A stretch of 14,696 nucleotides of DNA from SXMI01 sp964391365 (GCA_964391365.1 CAYMKW010000074.1:1-14696); one strand, 5' to 3'. Numbered from the stretch's first letter, positions 1-8,890 are shown. The notes: generated by a model from the sequence alone, not told the origin. Program-made: numbers and translations.

Positions 1-20
1 TGACCCGTGTGGTGGCCGGG

Positions 21-3000
21 TCAGCGTGACCCGGTGTTCCTGTCGTTCCCGCCGAAGCGGATCCAGTCGCCGATCGCACCCGACGGGGTCGGCAGGTCCC
101 ACACGATCAGCCGGCCGTCCCTCCGGACGACACTGACCTCGGCCGTGCCGTCACCGTCCCAGTCGCCGAATCCGGGCGTCCCGACCACCCAGCCGCCGGT
201 CAGCTTCGGCCAACCCTCGGCCTGGGGGCCAGCGGACCCGAAGGCGTCGATCGTCTGGATCCCGTTCCCGGCGACGACCTCGTTGCGGCCGTCTCCGTCG
301 ACGTCGGCGATCGCCGGTGTCACGAAGAACGCCAGGTCGGCGGTCACCCGGGGGAAGCCCGGCACGATGCCGCCGTCCCGACCGCGCCAGACGGTCATCT
401 GGGGGTCGGCGTCAGCCTGCCGGTTCGGGGCGAGGGCGTCGACAGCCCGTCGGATCCCGCTGGTGGGCCCGGCGATGTCCAGGCCGGAACTCGACACGAT
501 CCGGCCGAGCGCCGGCCCACCGAACGCCCCGAGGATGGCCTCGGTGTCGGTCGAGTTGGTGCCCGGTGGTGCGGCATCGAACCAGGTCAGGCCGAACGGG
601 ATGCCACTGGCGCCGCCATATGCGGACGTTCCGTCACGCTCGAACACGCGGTACTGCCCGGCCGCCGACACGGCCACCACCTCGGGCTGGCGGTCGCCGT
701 CGACGTCGCCGACCGCGGCCTGGATGGCCACCCCCTGTCCGATCGCCGGGAGGATCTGGAGGATCGCCATCGGGACCGATACGGGCCAGCCCTTCAGGTA
801 GGCCCGGTCGTCAGGGTGGGCCGAGGACCGGTCACGGCCTGCCGGGTTCTCGGTTCCGTACGACGACAGCGCGTAGAGGCGGGAGTTCCCGGCTCCGATA
901 CCGGGGAAGATGTTGATCGGCTCGGTGTACTGCTCCTGGGCGCCAACCACGATCTCCGGTCGACCGTCCCCGGTCAGGTCGGCGAGCGCCGGGGTGGCGG
1001 TGAGTTCGCCGCCCTGACCGGTGAAGTTCGGGCTCCGGAAGGTGACCCGCTCACTCACCGGGTCGACCGCGGAGATCTTCGTCGGGTCGACGAGCAGGAC
1101 GGGGAAGCCGGCCACCCCGCTGCCGTCGTGATGGAACGCGTAGACGTGCCGGTCCTGGGCGGCGACGACGATCTCGAGGTCGCCGTCGGCGTCGAGGTCT
1201 CCGAGCGCTGCGCCACCGAGGATCCCCGGCTTCGTTCGGTTGCGGAGGTCCGTCTCGGACTCCCGGCTGAACGCCGGATCGGTCTGGGCCCTGGCCTCGA
1301 CGGCACCGTTGGCGCCGATCACGGTCACGCCACCGTCGAGGTCGGTGACGACGACCTCGAGCGCGCCGTCGCCGTCGACGTCGGCGACGGCCGGCGCCCC
1401 GACGGAGATCGCCCGACCGGGGGTCGGGATGCCGTCGGCGAGGACGGTCGGGGAGTCCGGGTTCCAGTAGGGGGCATCGAGTGTCCGAGCCGGCCAGCCG
1501 GGGAGCAGCGAGCCGTCGGCACGGATCGCACGGACCAGTCCGTCGTCCGAGGACAGGACGATCTCGTCGCTGCCGTCATCGTCGAGGTCGGCGAACACCG
1601 GGGACGACGTCCCGGTCCCGGCGATCTTCGAGTAGGACTCCCGGTCGGGATCCTCGTGGACCTGAACGACCCGGTGCATGGTGCCCACCTGGCCCCGGTC
1701 GTCGGTCACGACGACCCGGATCCGCGCCGTGAACCGGTCGGGCACCGGTCGGCCGGAGGCGTCCGAGGGCGTGCCCCGTCCACCGCCGGGCAGCGCGGCG
1801 GCGACCTGGGCCAGGTCGATCGTTCCGAGCACCCCGTCCACCGGGGCGGTCAGCCCGGAACGCTGCTCCACCACGCGCCAGTCGTCGACCGCCGGGTGCG
1901 GACCGGTCTGCAGCCCGGTCGTCCACTCGACCCGGTAGGAGTAGGACCCGGCCCGGACGGCCGCGACGCGGCCGCGTACATCGACCGTGCCGGCGGCAGG
2001 GAGCGTCTCGAAGAACTCCGGGCCGACGATGTCCGCCTCGGGCGGAATCCTGCCGTCCACGACGGCCCGCACCGATTCGTACAGGTTGATCTGGCCGTAC
2101 CCGTGGGTTGCATCCCAGCCCTTGGCGGTGGCGAAGCGCGGCTGACCGAACTGGTCGGTGAACTCGTTCGCCGGGTCGACGCTGTTCGGCGTGGCGAAAT
2201 CGATGTCGTCCGCTCCGGCCCGCACCAACTGCGCCGTCTCGTTGGCCGACAGGACGTTGTCACCGGGTCCGCCCAGCCCTCGGGCCGCGAGATCCGGGTG
2301 GGGGGCGACCCCGGCGTTGCGGGCGGCGGCGTTGATCAACCCGAGCATCCCGGCCCCGTTGCCCGTCGCCTCGGACGAGCAGCCGGTCGACGGGACCGAC
2401 ACCCAGGCGATGCCGCCGAAGTTGGTGCAGCCGTTGAGCAGCTGCGCCTCGCGCTGGCCGCCCACGACCTTGGAGATCGTCGACAGGTCCGGCAGCTCGG
2501 TGATCGAGTTCATCGGGATCGTGTGGTTCATCGCCGCCGGCAGGTTCGGGTGCTGCGACTGCTCATCCGCCATCGATGCGGCCACTGGGACGCCCCGGCG
2601 GTACGCCGCGTCGATGGCGGCCTGGGCCTGCGGCGGGTTCGAGATCGCCCCGAGAGCCTCGAGGATCACGTCCGCTCCGGCGTCGAGGCTGAAGATCACA
2701 CCGGCCGCGAACCGGCCGCCCTCGGCGATGAACGAGTCGGCCACCCGTACGTGCAACGCGAGACACTCGGGGCACGTCCCGTAGTCGCCGGCGCCGTCGT
2801 GGGCCCCGACCGCATCGCGGGCCTCACCCGATCCGTGGCCGTACTCGACGTCGTCGAGGGGGTTGTTGTCGTTGTTCTGCAGGTCCCACCCGGAGATGTC
2901 GTCGACGTAGGAGTTGCCGTCGGCATCGGTCCCGTCCGAGAAGGCCAGGATCAGGTCCTCGGGGTCGAGGAACCCGCTGTCGTTGGCGTCGGTGACGCGC

Positions 3001-3554
3001 GGGTCGGCGCCGAAGTCGGTGACCGTGAAGCGGCCGTCGCCGTTGCTGTCGTCCGGATCGCCGGCGGCTCCGGCCGGGATCGGTGTCGGCAACTCCGCAG
3101 CGTTGATGTAGGTCTTGTCGGCCAGGTCGGCCATCTTCTCCGCGTTGCGCCACATGACGCCCGAGTCGAGCACTGCCACGACGACGTCGGGGCGACCCCG
3201 GTCGATCGACCAGGCGAGGTCGGCCGCTGCGCCGACCTGTCCGCAGAGGCGGTGTGGCGAGTCGGCGGTCGTCTCGTCGCGGAACGAGCCGAACCGGTAC
3301 TCGCCGTCCTCGTCCCACTCGGTCGGTCGCGTCGCGGTCAGCCCGTCGTAGCGCCACCGCAGACAGTCCAGATGGGCCGGGAGCAGCGCATCACCGGCGG
3401 GTGGAACGGGCGTGTCGGGGCGCGGCGTGCGGGGGGTGGGGGTGCAGGCGGCGGCGGCGAGCGCCACAACCAGGGCGACGCCGGCCAGCACGCGGTAGAT
3501 GGGCGTGGTGGACCGTCGACCGTGCGGCGCCTGAGCGCCCGACATCTTCCGCAA
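21..3554 (-). CDS. Secreted subtilase-like (S8) protein with FG-GAP/VCBS repeats
   Basis: 1177 aa. Residues 20-36 are a hydrophobic export signal followed by Cys37 (AAAC, a weak lipobox), so it is probably exported and perhaps lipid-anchored. A subtilisin-type domain spans about 105-490. The Asp site is VVVAVLDSG (Asp130), the His site is YGHGSGEA (His240) after a DADGNSYVDDISGWD block typical of many S8 proteases, and the Ser site aligns as CSSEATGNGAG (Ser394). Usual family motifs are HGTH and GTSMAxP, so the His and Ser boxes are degenerate. The oxyanion Asn position reads MADE (Asp330). EF-hand-like loops lie near 169-180 and 189-200. About 650-1170 holds some seven repeats of the type ADVDGDGxxEVVV, as in FG-GAP/VCBS beta-propellers. 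The TTG start is favoured because AGGAGG sits 7 bases upstream; the ATG three codons later is too far away. Export and fold are well supported; protease activity is uncertain. Confidence 0.85.
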   Translation of the reverse strand: MRKMSGAQAPHGRRSTTPIYRVLAGVALVVALAAAACTPTPRTPRPDTPVPPAGDALLPAHLDCLRWRYDGLTATRPTEWDEDGEYRFGSFRDETTADSPHRLCGQVGAAADLAWSIDRGRPDVVVAVLDSGVMWRNAEKMADLADKTYINAAELPTPIPAGAAGDPDDSNGDGRFTVTDFGADPRVTDANDSGFLDPEDLILAFSDGTDADGNSYVDDISGWDLQNNDNNPLDDVEYGHGSGEARDAVGAHDGAGDYGTCPECLALHVRVADSFIAEGGRFAAGVIFSLDAGADVILEALGAISNPPQAQAAIDAAYRRGVPVAASMADEQSQHPNLPAAMNHTIPMNSITELPDLSTISKVVGGQREAQLLNGCTNFGGIAWVSVPSTGCSSEATGNGAGMLGLINAAARNAGVAPHPDLAARGLGGPGDNVLSANETAQLVRAGADDIDFATPNSVDPANEFTDQFGQPRFATAKGWDATHGYGQINLYESVRAVVDGRIPPEADIVGPEFFETLPAAGTVDVRGRVAAVRAGSYSYRVEWTTGLQTGPHPAVDDWRVVEQRSGLTAPVDGVLGTIDLAQVAAALPGGGRGTPSDASGRPVPDRFTARIRVVVTDDRGQVGTMHRVVQVHEDPDRESYSKIAGTGTSSPVFADLDDDGSDEIVLSSDDGLVRAIRADGSLLPGWPARTLDAPYWNPDSPTVLADGIPTPGRAISVGAPAVADVDGDGALEVVVTDLDGGVTVIGANGAVEARAQTDPAFSRESETDLRNRTKPGILGGAALGDLDADGDLEIVVAAQDRHVYAFHHDGSGVAGFPVLLVDPTKISAVDPVSERVTFRSPNFTGQGGELTATPALADLTGDGRPEIVVGAQEQYTEPINIFPGIGAGNSRLYALSSYGTENPAGRDRSSAHPDDRAYLKGWPVSVPMAILQILPAIGQGVAIQAAVGDVDGDRQPEVVAVSAAGQYRVFERDGTSAYGGASGIPFGLTWFDAAPPGTNSTDTEAILGAFGGPALGRIVSSSGLDIAGPTSGIRRAVDALAPNRQADADPQMTVWRGRDGGIVPGFPRVTADLAFFVTPAIADVDGDGRNEVVAGNGIQTIDAFGSAGPQAEGWPKLTGGWVVGTPGFGDWDGDGTAEVSVVRRDGRLIVWDLPTPSGAIGDWIRFGGNDRNTGSR

Positions 3555-3562
3555 CTGTCACC

Positions 3563-3582
3563 CTCCTGATCGCCATCAGGAG
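3563..3582 (-). promoter_or_regulatory. Hairpin overlapping the ribosome binding site of the subtilase gene
   Basis: A perfect 8-bp inverted repeat with a 4-base loop (CTCCTGAT, loop, ATCAGGAG) lies just before the TTG start at 3554. In the transcript the 3' arm contains most of the AGGAGG ribosome binding site, so folding would mask it. A role in translational control is inferred; the pairing is visible in the sequence. Confidence 0.45.
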
Positions 3583-3627
3583 CCTCGGCCGACTGCGGCC
3601 CCGCCACGGTCCGGCTCCTTCCTCGGG

Positions 3628-3656
3628 AGAGTAAAGGTTCCTCACCGGTCTGTCAC
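3628..3656 (-). promoter_or_regulatory. Putative housekeeping-type promoter for the subtilase gene
   Basis: On the minus strand GTGACA (3656-3651) and TACTCT (3633-3628) are separated by 17 bases. They match TTGACA at five of six positions and the actinobacterial TANNNT -10 pattern. The site lies between the HAD gene and the subtilase and would give a leader of about 65 bases containing the 3563-3582 hairpin. It is a pattern match only. Confidence 0.35.
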
Positions 3657-3666
3657 GCCGGGAGAA

Positions 3667-4308
3667 CTACCCGGTCATCGGGTCCGTCGGGCCGAACTCG
3701 ACGCCCCAGCGGGCCAGGGCCTCGACGGTGGAGTCGCGGTCCGTGTGCTGGTGGGCGACCAGGCCGGCGGTCCGGGCGCCGGCCACGTTCTCGGCCAGGT
3801 CGTCCACGAAGAGGGTGTGACCGGGCTCGCTGCCGAGCTCGGCACAGACCAGCCGGAACACCTCCGGGTCGGGCTTGGCGATCCCGATCTCGGCGGTGTT
3901 GAACACGACGTCGAACTCGTCGAGCAGGTCCAGGACGTGCAGGTCGCGGCGCAGGCGGGTGCTCCCGTTGGACAGCAGGGCCACGGTGGTGACCCGCCGG
4001 GTCCGCCGCAGGACCCGAACCATCTCGGTGTCGACCCGACCGACGTTGGCCTCCCAGGCATCGAGCGCCGGGATCACGTCAGGTCCGAACCCGGCCACCA
4101 CCCGCCGGCGGATCTCGTCCATCCAGGCCCGGTAGGTGAGGGCGCCGGTCGTGCACGCCGGGCCCAGCTCCGGTCCGAAGGCCACGTCCAGGATCGTCCG
4201 GGGCGGGAGCCCGACCGCCGACTCGACCAGGTCCAGTTCGTCGTCGTTCCAGTGTCGGATCACGCCGTCCAGGTCGAACACGACCGCACCGATCCCGAGG
4301 TCGGCCAC
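3667..4308 (-). CDS. HAD-superfamily hydrolase (subfamily IA-like)
   Basis: 213 aa from GTG at 4308. The four HAD motifs are visible in order: motif I VVFDLDGV (nucleophile Asp12, Asp14), motif II LLSNGST, motif III Lys in GIAKPDPEVF, and motif IV LFVDDLAENV. A helical cap fits between motifs I and II (about residues 20-90). The family transfers phosphoryl groups from small phosphorylated metabolites through an aspartyl-phosphate; the substrate cannot be read from sequence. The open frame extends upstream through the HD gene, but those codons do not look like HAD protein, so the start is placed at GTG 4308 (31 bases after the HD gene) or TTG 4332 (7 bases after it). Neither has a strong ribosome binding site. 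The position suggests co-transcription with the PhnY/PhnZ-like pair. It lacks the PhnX-type Schiff-base context, so phosphonoacetaldehyde hydrolase is unlikely. Confidence 0.85.
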   Translation of the reverse strand: MADLGIGAVVFDLDGVIRHWNDDELDLVESAVGLPPRTILDVAFGPELGPACTTGALTYRAWMDEIRRRVVAGFGPDVIPALDAWEANVGRVDTEMVRVLRRTRRVTTVALLSNGSTRLRRDLHVLDLLDEFDVVFNTAEIGIAKPDPEVFRLVCAELGSEPGHTLFVDDLAENVAGARTAGLVAHQHTDRDSTVEALARWGVEFGPTDPMTG

Positions 4309-4339
4309 AGCGCCGACCTGTTCGCCAGCCAACGTCGAC

Positions 4340-4882
4340 TCAGGCCCGTGCGAGCGAGCGGAGCAGCGGCTCGTGCTCGGCGAACGGTGCGACGTCCAGT
4401 CCCTCGACCTTGCCGGCGTCGTCCCACCGCCGGAGCGCCACGGCCTCCAGGTGTCCGGGAGTCCGCTCGAACTCGGCGACCTCATCAGGCGTCATCGGGC
4501 CGCCCTGTCGCAGCAGACTGGCCTGCGACCCCGGGGAGAGGGTGTCGCGGAGCCCGGGCTCGACGGCGACCAGGTACCGCTTGGCCCGGACGTGGAGTCG
4601 GACCGGGTCGCAGACCGCCGGGGGGAACCAGGTGGCCAGGAGGTCGGCGCCGCGCTCCTCGTGGTGCAGGTCCGCGGCGACGGGTCCGGTGCCGCCGTCC
4701 CGCAGGTGCAGGAGGTGGCCGACGTCGTGGAGGAGCGCGGCCACCACCAGCTCGTCGGATGCGCCGTCGCGACGGGCGAGGGCGGCGCACTGCAGTCCGT
4801 GGTCGAGCTGCGTCACCGACTCGTCGTAGTGGTGGGTGCCGTGGGTCGAGTAGAGCTCGACGAGTTCATCGAGGTCGGTCAC
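4340..4882 (-). CDS. PhnZ-like HD-domain oxygenase (mixed-valent diiron type) or related HD hydrolase
   Basis: 180 aa. The metal-binding pattern follows the phosphonate-associated HD proteins: VTQLDHGLQCA near residue 25-35, the HD pair in AALLHDVGH, a further His in LHHEERGADLL, RLHVRAKRYL, and RRWDDAGK. In PhnZ and TmpB these residues hold two irons that use O2 to split a 1-hydroxyalkyl phosphonate into a carboxylate (glycine or glycine betaine) and phosphate. Length is close to PhnZ (about 190 aa). The start is GTG 4882, whose TGA overlap (GTGA) with the dioxygenase gene implies translational coupling; the longer open frame upstream is a shadow. A Glu (HHYDES) precedes QLDH at the spacing I recall for PhnZ Glu27. 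The Tyr is one residue closer than I recall, so the O2-gating Tyr needs checking. Phosphonate specificity is inferred from partner and motifs. Confidence 0.82.
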   Translation of the reverse strand: MTDLDELVELYSTHGTHHYDESVTQLDHGLQCAALARRDGASDELVVAALLHDVGHLLHLRDGGTGPVAADLHHEERGADLLATWFPPAVCDPVRLHVRAKRYLVAVEPGLRDTLSPGSQASLLRQGGPMTPDEVAEFERTPGHLEAVALRRWDDAGKVEGLDVAPFAEHEPLLRSLARA

Positions 4883-5706
4883 GGCGAGTCCTCGGGGACG
4901 GCGACGCCCCGGAAATCGTTGATGAGCGAGACGCGGACCATCCCGTCGTTGCGGCCACCGGAACGGAACGCCGCCAGCTTCTCGGCGTAGTAGTCCGCTC
5001 GGAGGTCGCCCTCGGAGGCGGCGTTGTAGGTGGGGTAGAGCGCCCGGCGGGGTGTGTCGGTGGTGTTGGGTCCGCTCCGATGGGGCGTCCGTGAATGGAA
5101 CCAGAGCGTCTGGCCCGCCCGCACCGGCACGGTGGTCCACTCCATGGTGTCGACCACCTCGTCGACGATCACGCCGTCGTCCATCTCGTAGAGCTCGTGG
5201 TGGGCGCCGGAGACCACCTCGAGGCACCCGTTCTCGGCAGTGGCGTCGTCGACGGCCACCATGCAGCTCACGTGCGACTCGATGAACGGGTAGGCGGGGG
5301 CGTCCTGGTGCGGTGCGTACCCGGCGCCGCCGGGGAGCTTGTAGTTGATCTTCTCCTTGTAGAGGACCGCCGGCTCACCCAGCAGGTTCGAGGCGATCCC
5401 CACCATGGCCCCGGTGCGGAGCAGGTCGTGGAGTCCGACGTGGAACGGGGTGAAGTTCTCGGTGCGGCACAGTGCCGGGCCGTGCTCGGTGAGCTCACGA
5501 TGGTGGAGCCAGTCGCCGCCGTCGAGCGGCCAGCCGGCGACCTCCTCCACCCAGGCCCGGACCTGTTCGGCGCCGTCGGGTCCCAGGGTGTCGGTCAGCA
5601 CCCAGCCGTGCTCGGCGAAGTGGGCGGCGGATGCCTCGTCGGTTCCCTCGTGGACGACGGGCGCGTCGTCGGTTCCCTCGTGGACCTTGGTGTCGTCGTG
5701 CTGCAC
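4879..5706 (-). CDS. PhyH/PhnY-like Fe(II)/2-oxoglutarate-dependent dioxygenase
   Basis: 275 aa from GTG 5706, similar in length to PhnY/TmpA. Iron-binding HxD lies in YAPHQDAPAYP and the distal His in TPHRSGPN, followed by Arg of TPRRALYPTYN, a likely 2-oxoglutarate contact. The stretch TYNAASEGD followed by DYYAEKLAAF resembles the C-terminal substrate region of PhnY-type enzymes as I recall it. Those enzymes hydroxylate the carbon next to phosphorus in 2-aminoethylphosphonate or its trimethyl form, giving the substrate for the PhnZ-type HD protein, which is exactly the next gene and overlaps by four bases. The open frame continues upstream through the desulfurase gene but that part is a shadow. 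The N-terminus carries a 10-residue tandem repeat (VHEGTDDAPV then VHEGTDEASA). No clear ribosome binding site precedes the GTG. Family is secure; substrate is inferred. Confidence 0.85.
   Translation of the reverse strand: MQHDDTKVHEGTDDAPVVHEGTDEASAAHFAEHGWVLTDTLGPDGAEQVRAWVEEVAGWPLDGGDWLHHRELTEHGPALCRTENFTPFHVGLHDLLRTGAMVGIASNLLGEPAVLYKEKINYKLPGGAGYAPHQDAPAYPFIESHVSCMVAVDDATAENGCLEVVSGAHHELYEMDDGVIVDEVVDTMEWTTVPVRAGQTLWFHSRTPHRSGPNTTDTPRRALYPTYNAASEGDLRADYYAEKLAAFRSGGRNDGMVRVSLINDFRGVAVPEDSP
5636..5685. repeat. Two exact 20-base direct repeats, 30-base period, in the dioxygenase 5' coding end
   Basis: Copies at 5636-5655 and 5666-5685 are identical. The 30-base period keeps frame and duplicates VHEGTD plus its neighbours near residue 10-25 of the dioxygenase. 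It looks like an in-frame tandem duplication. Confidence 0.85.
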
Positions 5707-5752
5707 GGCGCCCAGTCTCGCAGGTACGCCGCCGCCCCGGTGCCCTGACGGC

Positions 5753-6901
5753 TCAGGGCCGGAGCGATCGGAGCTCGTCGAGCACCGACTCGGCGGCGGA
5801 GAGGAACCGCTCGACGTCGTGGTCGACCGTGGACCAGCCCACCGAGACCCGGAGCGACCGCTCGGCGTCGACGCCCATGGCGGCCAGCACCGGTGAGGGT
5901 TCCAGCGACTCGGACGAACAGGACGAGCCGGAGTGGACCGACACACCCCGGGCGTCGAGTCCCAGGAGCACGGGTTGGGGTTCGACCCCCTCGAGTCCCA
6001 GGCACACCAGGTGCGGGAGGGCGCCGTCGGCGCCGGCGCCGAGCACCTCGACACCGTCGGTCGACGACGCCCAGTCGCGGATCGTTCCGGTCCGTCGGCG
6101 GGCCGCGTCGGCGAGCTCGGCGCCGGCCCCGGTGAGTTCGGCGGCAGCCGCACCGAGTCCCACGAGCGCCGGGACGTTCTCCATGCCGGCCCGTCGCGCC
6201 CGCTCCTGGTCGCCGCCGACGAGCAGGGGTGGGATCCGCAGCCCGGTCCGGACCGCCAGCACTCCGGTGCCCGCCGGCCCGCCGACCTTGTGCCCGGAGA
6301 CCGACACCAGATCGGCACCCAGGTCGGTGAGCCGGAGCGGAACGTGGGCGGCCGCCTGCGCCGCGTCGACGTGGACCAGCACGTTGCGCTCCCGGCAGGC
6401 GGCGACGACCTCGTGGACCGGTTGCAGGGTGCCGACCTCGTGGTTCCCCCACTGCAGGTGCACCAACGCCGTGTCGGCGCGCACGGCTGCGAGCAGCTCG
6501 TCGACGTCCACCCGGCCGGTGCGGTCGACTCCCACCACGGTCTGGGGGCCCCGTTCCGCCCACTGGCGGACCGCCGAGTGCTCGACGGCCCCGAGCACCA
6601 CGTGCTGGCGTCCGGGGTCCCGTTCTCGGGCGCCCCAGCTGGCGGCGGCGATCGACTCGGTGGCGCCCGAGGTGAACACGACGGACCGCGGCCGGCAGCC
6701 CAGCCACTCCGCGACCTGCTCGCGGGCCTGCTCCAGGGCCACCCGGCTGCGCATGCCGTCGTGATGGATCCGGCCCGGGTCACCGGCGACCCCGGTGGCG
6801 TCGAGCCACTCGATCACCGCACGCCGGGCGGCGGGCCGCAACGGGGAGGTCGAGGCATGGTCCAGGTACACCCGCCCGTCGGGCGGCGACGGCTCGCCCA
6901 C
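5753..6901 (-). CDS. Cysteine desulfurase (NifS/IscS-like, class V aminotransferase fold)
   Basis: 382 aa, the usual length for the family. It takes sulfur from L-cysteine as an enzyme persulfide for Fe-S clusters or thio-cofactors, releasing alanine, with PLP. Visible marks are YLDHASTSP at the N-terminus, SGATES, the PLP-stacking His in AVEHSAV (His108), HVDAAQ, the PLP Lys in SVSGHKVGGPAG (Lys205), and the mobile catalytic loop HSGSSCSSESLEPSPVL (Cys328). The conserved RAGTEN segment reads RAGMEN here. The start is GTG 6901, with TGAGGG a few bases upstream inside the end of the regulator gene, 7 bases away, so the two are probably one operon. The SufR-like regulator upstream and divergent Mrp gene support a role in Fe-S supply. 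PhnW, another class V enzyme of phosphonate operons, is less likely given the catalytic Cys loop. Confidence 0.92.
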   Translation of the reverse strand: MGEPSPPDGRVYLDHASTSPLRPAARRAVIEWLDATGVAGDPGRIHHDGMRSRVALEQAREQVAEWLGCRPRSVVFTSGATESIAAASWGARERDPGRQHVVLGAVEHSAVRQWAERGPQTVVGVDRTGRVDVDELLAAVRADTALVHLQWGNHEVGTLQPVHEVVAACRERNVLVHVDAAQAAAHVPLRLTDLGADLVSVSGHKVGGPAGTGVLAVRTGLRIPPLLVGGDQERARRAGMENVPALVGLGAAAAELTGAGAELADAARRRTGTIRDWASSTDGVEVLGAGADGALPHLVCLGLEGVEPQPVLLGLDARGVSVHSGSSCSSESLEPSPVLAAMGVDAERSLRVSVGWSTVDHDVERFLSAAESVLDELRSLRP

Positions 6902-6908
6902 GGGACCC

Positions 6909-7613
6909 TCAGTCGGCGACGTCGGTGACGCCGTTGGCCGCCCCGGACGAGCGGGACGATGTCACCTCGACGCTCGTCTCGCCGTAGAGCGTCTCGAGCA
7001 TCCCCTTGACCATGCCCCGGTCCACCGCGCAGATCACCGGGTGCTCCACGGCGGCCTCGCCGAACGGGCAGTGCTCGGTGACGATCCGCAGGTCCGTGCC
7101 GTCCTTCTCGGCGTGGGCCGCGAACCCGTGCGCCGTCAGGGCGTCGGCGACGGTGTGCAGCGCCGCCCGGAATGACCGGGTGCCGGACTGGCCGGCGGTC
7201 TCGGCCATGGTCCGTCCATACTCCTCGCCGACCTGCTCGGCGAGCTCGGTGGCACGCTCGGGGCCGAGCGCGGCGAGGGCCCGGCCGAGCAGTTCGAGCA
7301 GCACCTCGTCGTGGCGGACGGGGACGTCGAGGCTCACCTCGTCGGTGCCGGTCCGGTAGCGCTTGGACGGCCTGCCGGCACCGCCCGCAGGCCGCTCGGT
7401 CGACACCTCCAGGTAGCCACCGGCCGCGAGCTTGTCGAGGTGGTGGCGGGCGACGTTGGCGTGCAGGTCGAAGTGCTCGGCCACCTCGGACGCGGTCACG
7501 CCGTCGTCGCGGCCGTGGGCGAAGAGGTAGATCTCCCGACGCGTCGGGTCTCCGAAGGCCGAGGTGATGGCGGTCACGGCCGACGAGAAGTCGGTCGGGC
7601 TCAACGACGTCAC
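6909..7613 (-). CDS. SufR-like winged-helix transcriptional regulator
   Basis: 234 aa. An ArsR/HTH_20-type winged helix occupies about residues 12-90: FGDPTRREIYLF, TASEVAEHFDLHANVARHHLDKL as the helix-turn-helix, then a wing GRPSKRYR. The C-terminal half ends in HCPFGEAAVEHPVIC (Cys182, Cys195), a CX12C pair followed by AVDRGMVKGMLETLYG. This is the layout of SufR-type repressors, which bind an Fe-S cluster and control Fe-S assembly genes. The further two cysteines I recall for cyanobacterial SufR are absent, so cluster binding is uncertain. The gene lies 7 bases before the cysteine desulfurase and is divergent from mrp, both consistent with Fe-S control. GTG 7613 has no ribosome binding site but has a TACGCT six bases upstream, so a leaderless transcript is plausible. 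A plain ArsR-family sensor remains possible. Confidence 0.8.
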   Translation of the reverse strand: MTSLSPTDFSSAVTAITSAFGDPTRREIYLFAHGRDDGVTASEVAEHFDLHANVARHHLDKLAAGGYLEVSTERPAGGAGRPSKRYRTGTDEVSLDVPVRHDEVLLELLGRALAALGPERATELAEQVGEEYGRTMAETAGQSGTRSFRAALHTVADALTAHGFAAHAEKDGTDLRIVTEHCPFGEAAVEHPVICAVDRGMVKGMLETLYGETSVEVTSSRSSGAANGVTDVAD

Positions 7614-7619
7614 CCGGTC

Positions 7620-7644
7620 AGCGTACCGCCGGGCCTCGGCCCGG
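7620..7644. promoter_or_regulatory. Divergent promoter region with 16-bp palindrome, candidate operator
   Basis: The 71-base gap between the SufR-like gene and mrp contains CCGGGCCTCGGCCCGG (7629-7644; 7-bp arms, 2-base centre). On the minus strand a TACGCT -10-like element (7625-7620) sits next to it, six bases from GTG 7613. A dimeric repressor bound here would cover that promoter. It does not match SufR sites I know, so the assignment is inferred from position and symmetry. Confidence 0.35.
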
Positions 7645-7684
7645 GTCGGGGCGGGCGGCTTGCCGTTCGGCGTCGCCCGGGGCG

Positions 7685-8839
<1,155 letters not shown>

Positions 8840-8871
8840 CGGGTTCGGGGCGGTTCGCCGTCGACGTCTCC

Positions 8872-8881
8872 GGAGATCTCC
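8872..8881. repeat. 10-bp perfect palindrome upstream of the sigma-gene promoter
   Basis: GGAGATCTCC ends nine bases before the -35-like element at 8891. It may be an operator or chance; nothing else supports it. Confidence 0.25.
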
Positions 8882-8890
8882 CGCAACGGT

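Noticed and set aside
816..3569. A 917-residue open frame on the plus strand opposite the subtilase gene
   Set aside because: High GC keeps the antisense frame open. The product has no recognisable domain, while the opposite strand encodes clear subtilase and FG-GAP motifs.
3628..3648. A third copy of the AACCTT ECF promoter, on the minus strand before the subtilase gene
   Set aside because: AACCTT is present, but no CGTGTC-like box occurs at the required spacing downstream.
3667..4308. PhnX (phosphonoacetaldehyde hydrolase), a HAD enzyme of phosphonate pathways
   Set aside because: The cap region shows no Schiff-base Lys context I recognise, and the motifs are those of ordinary HAD-IA phosphatases.
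5753..6901. PhnW (2-aminoethylphosphonate transaminase), suggested by the class V fold next to PhnY/PhnZ-like genes
   Set aside because: The SGSSC catalytic cysteine loop, the AVEHSAV His and the SGHK Lys context are those of cysteine desulfurases.
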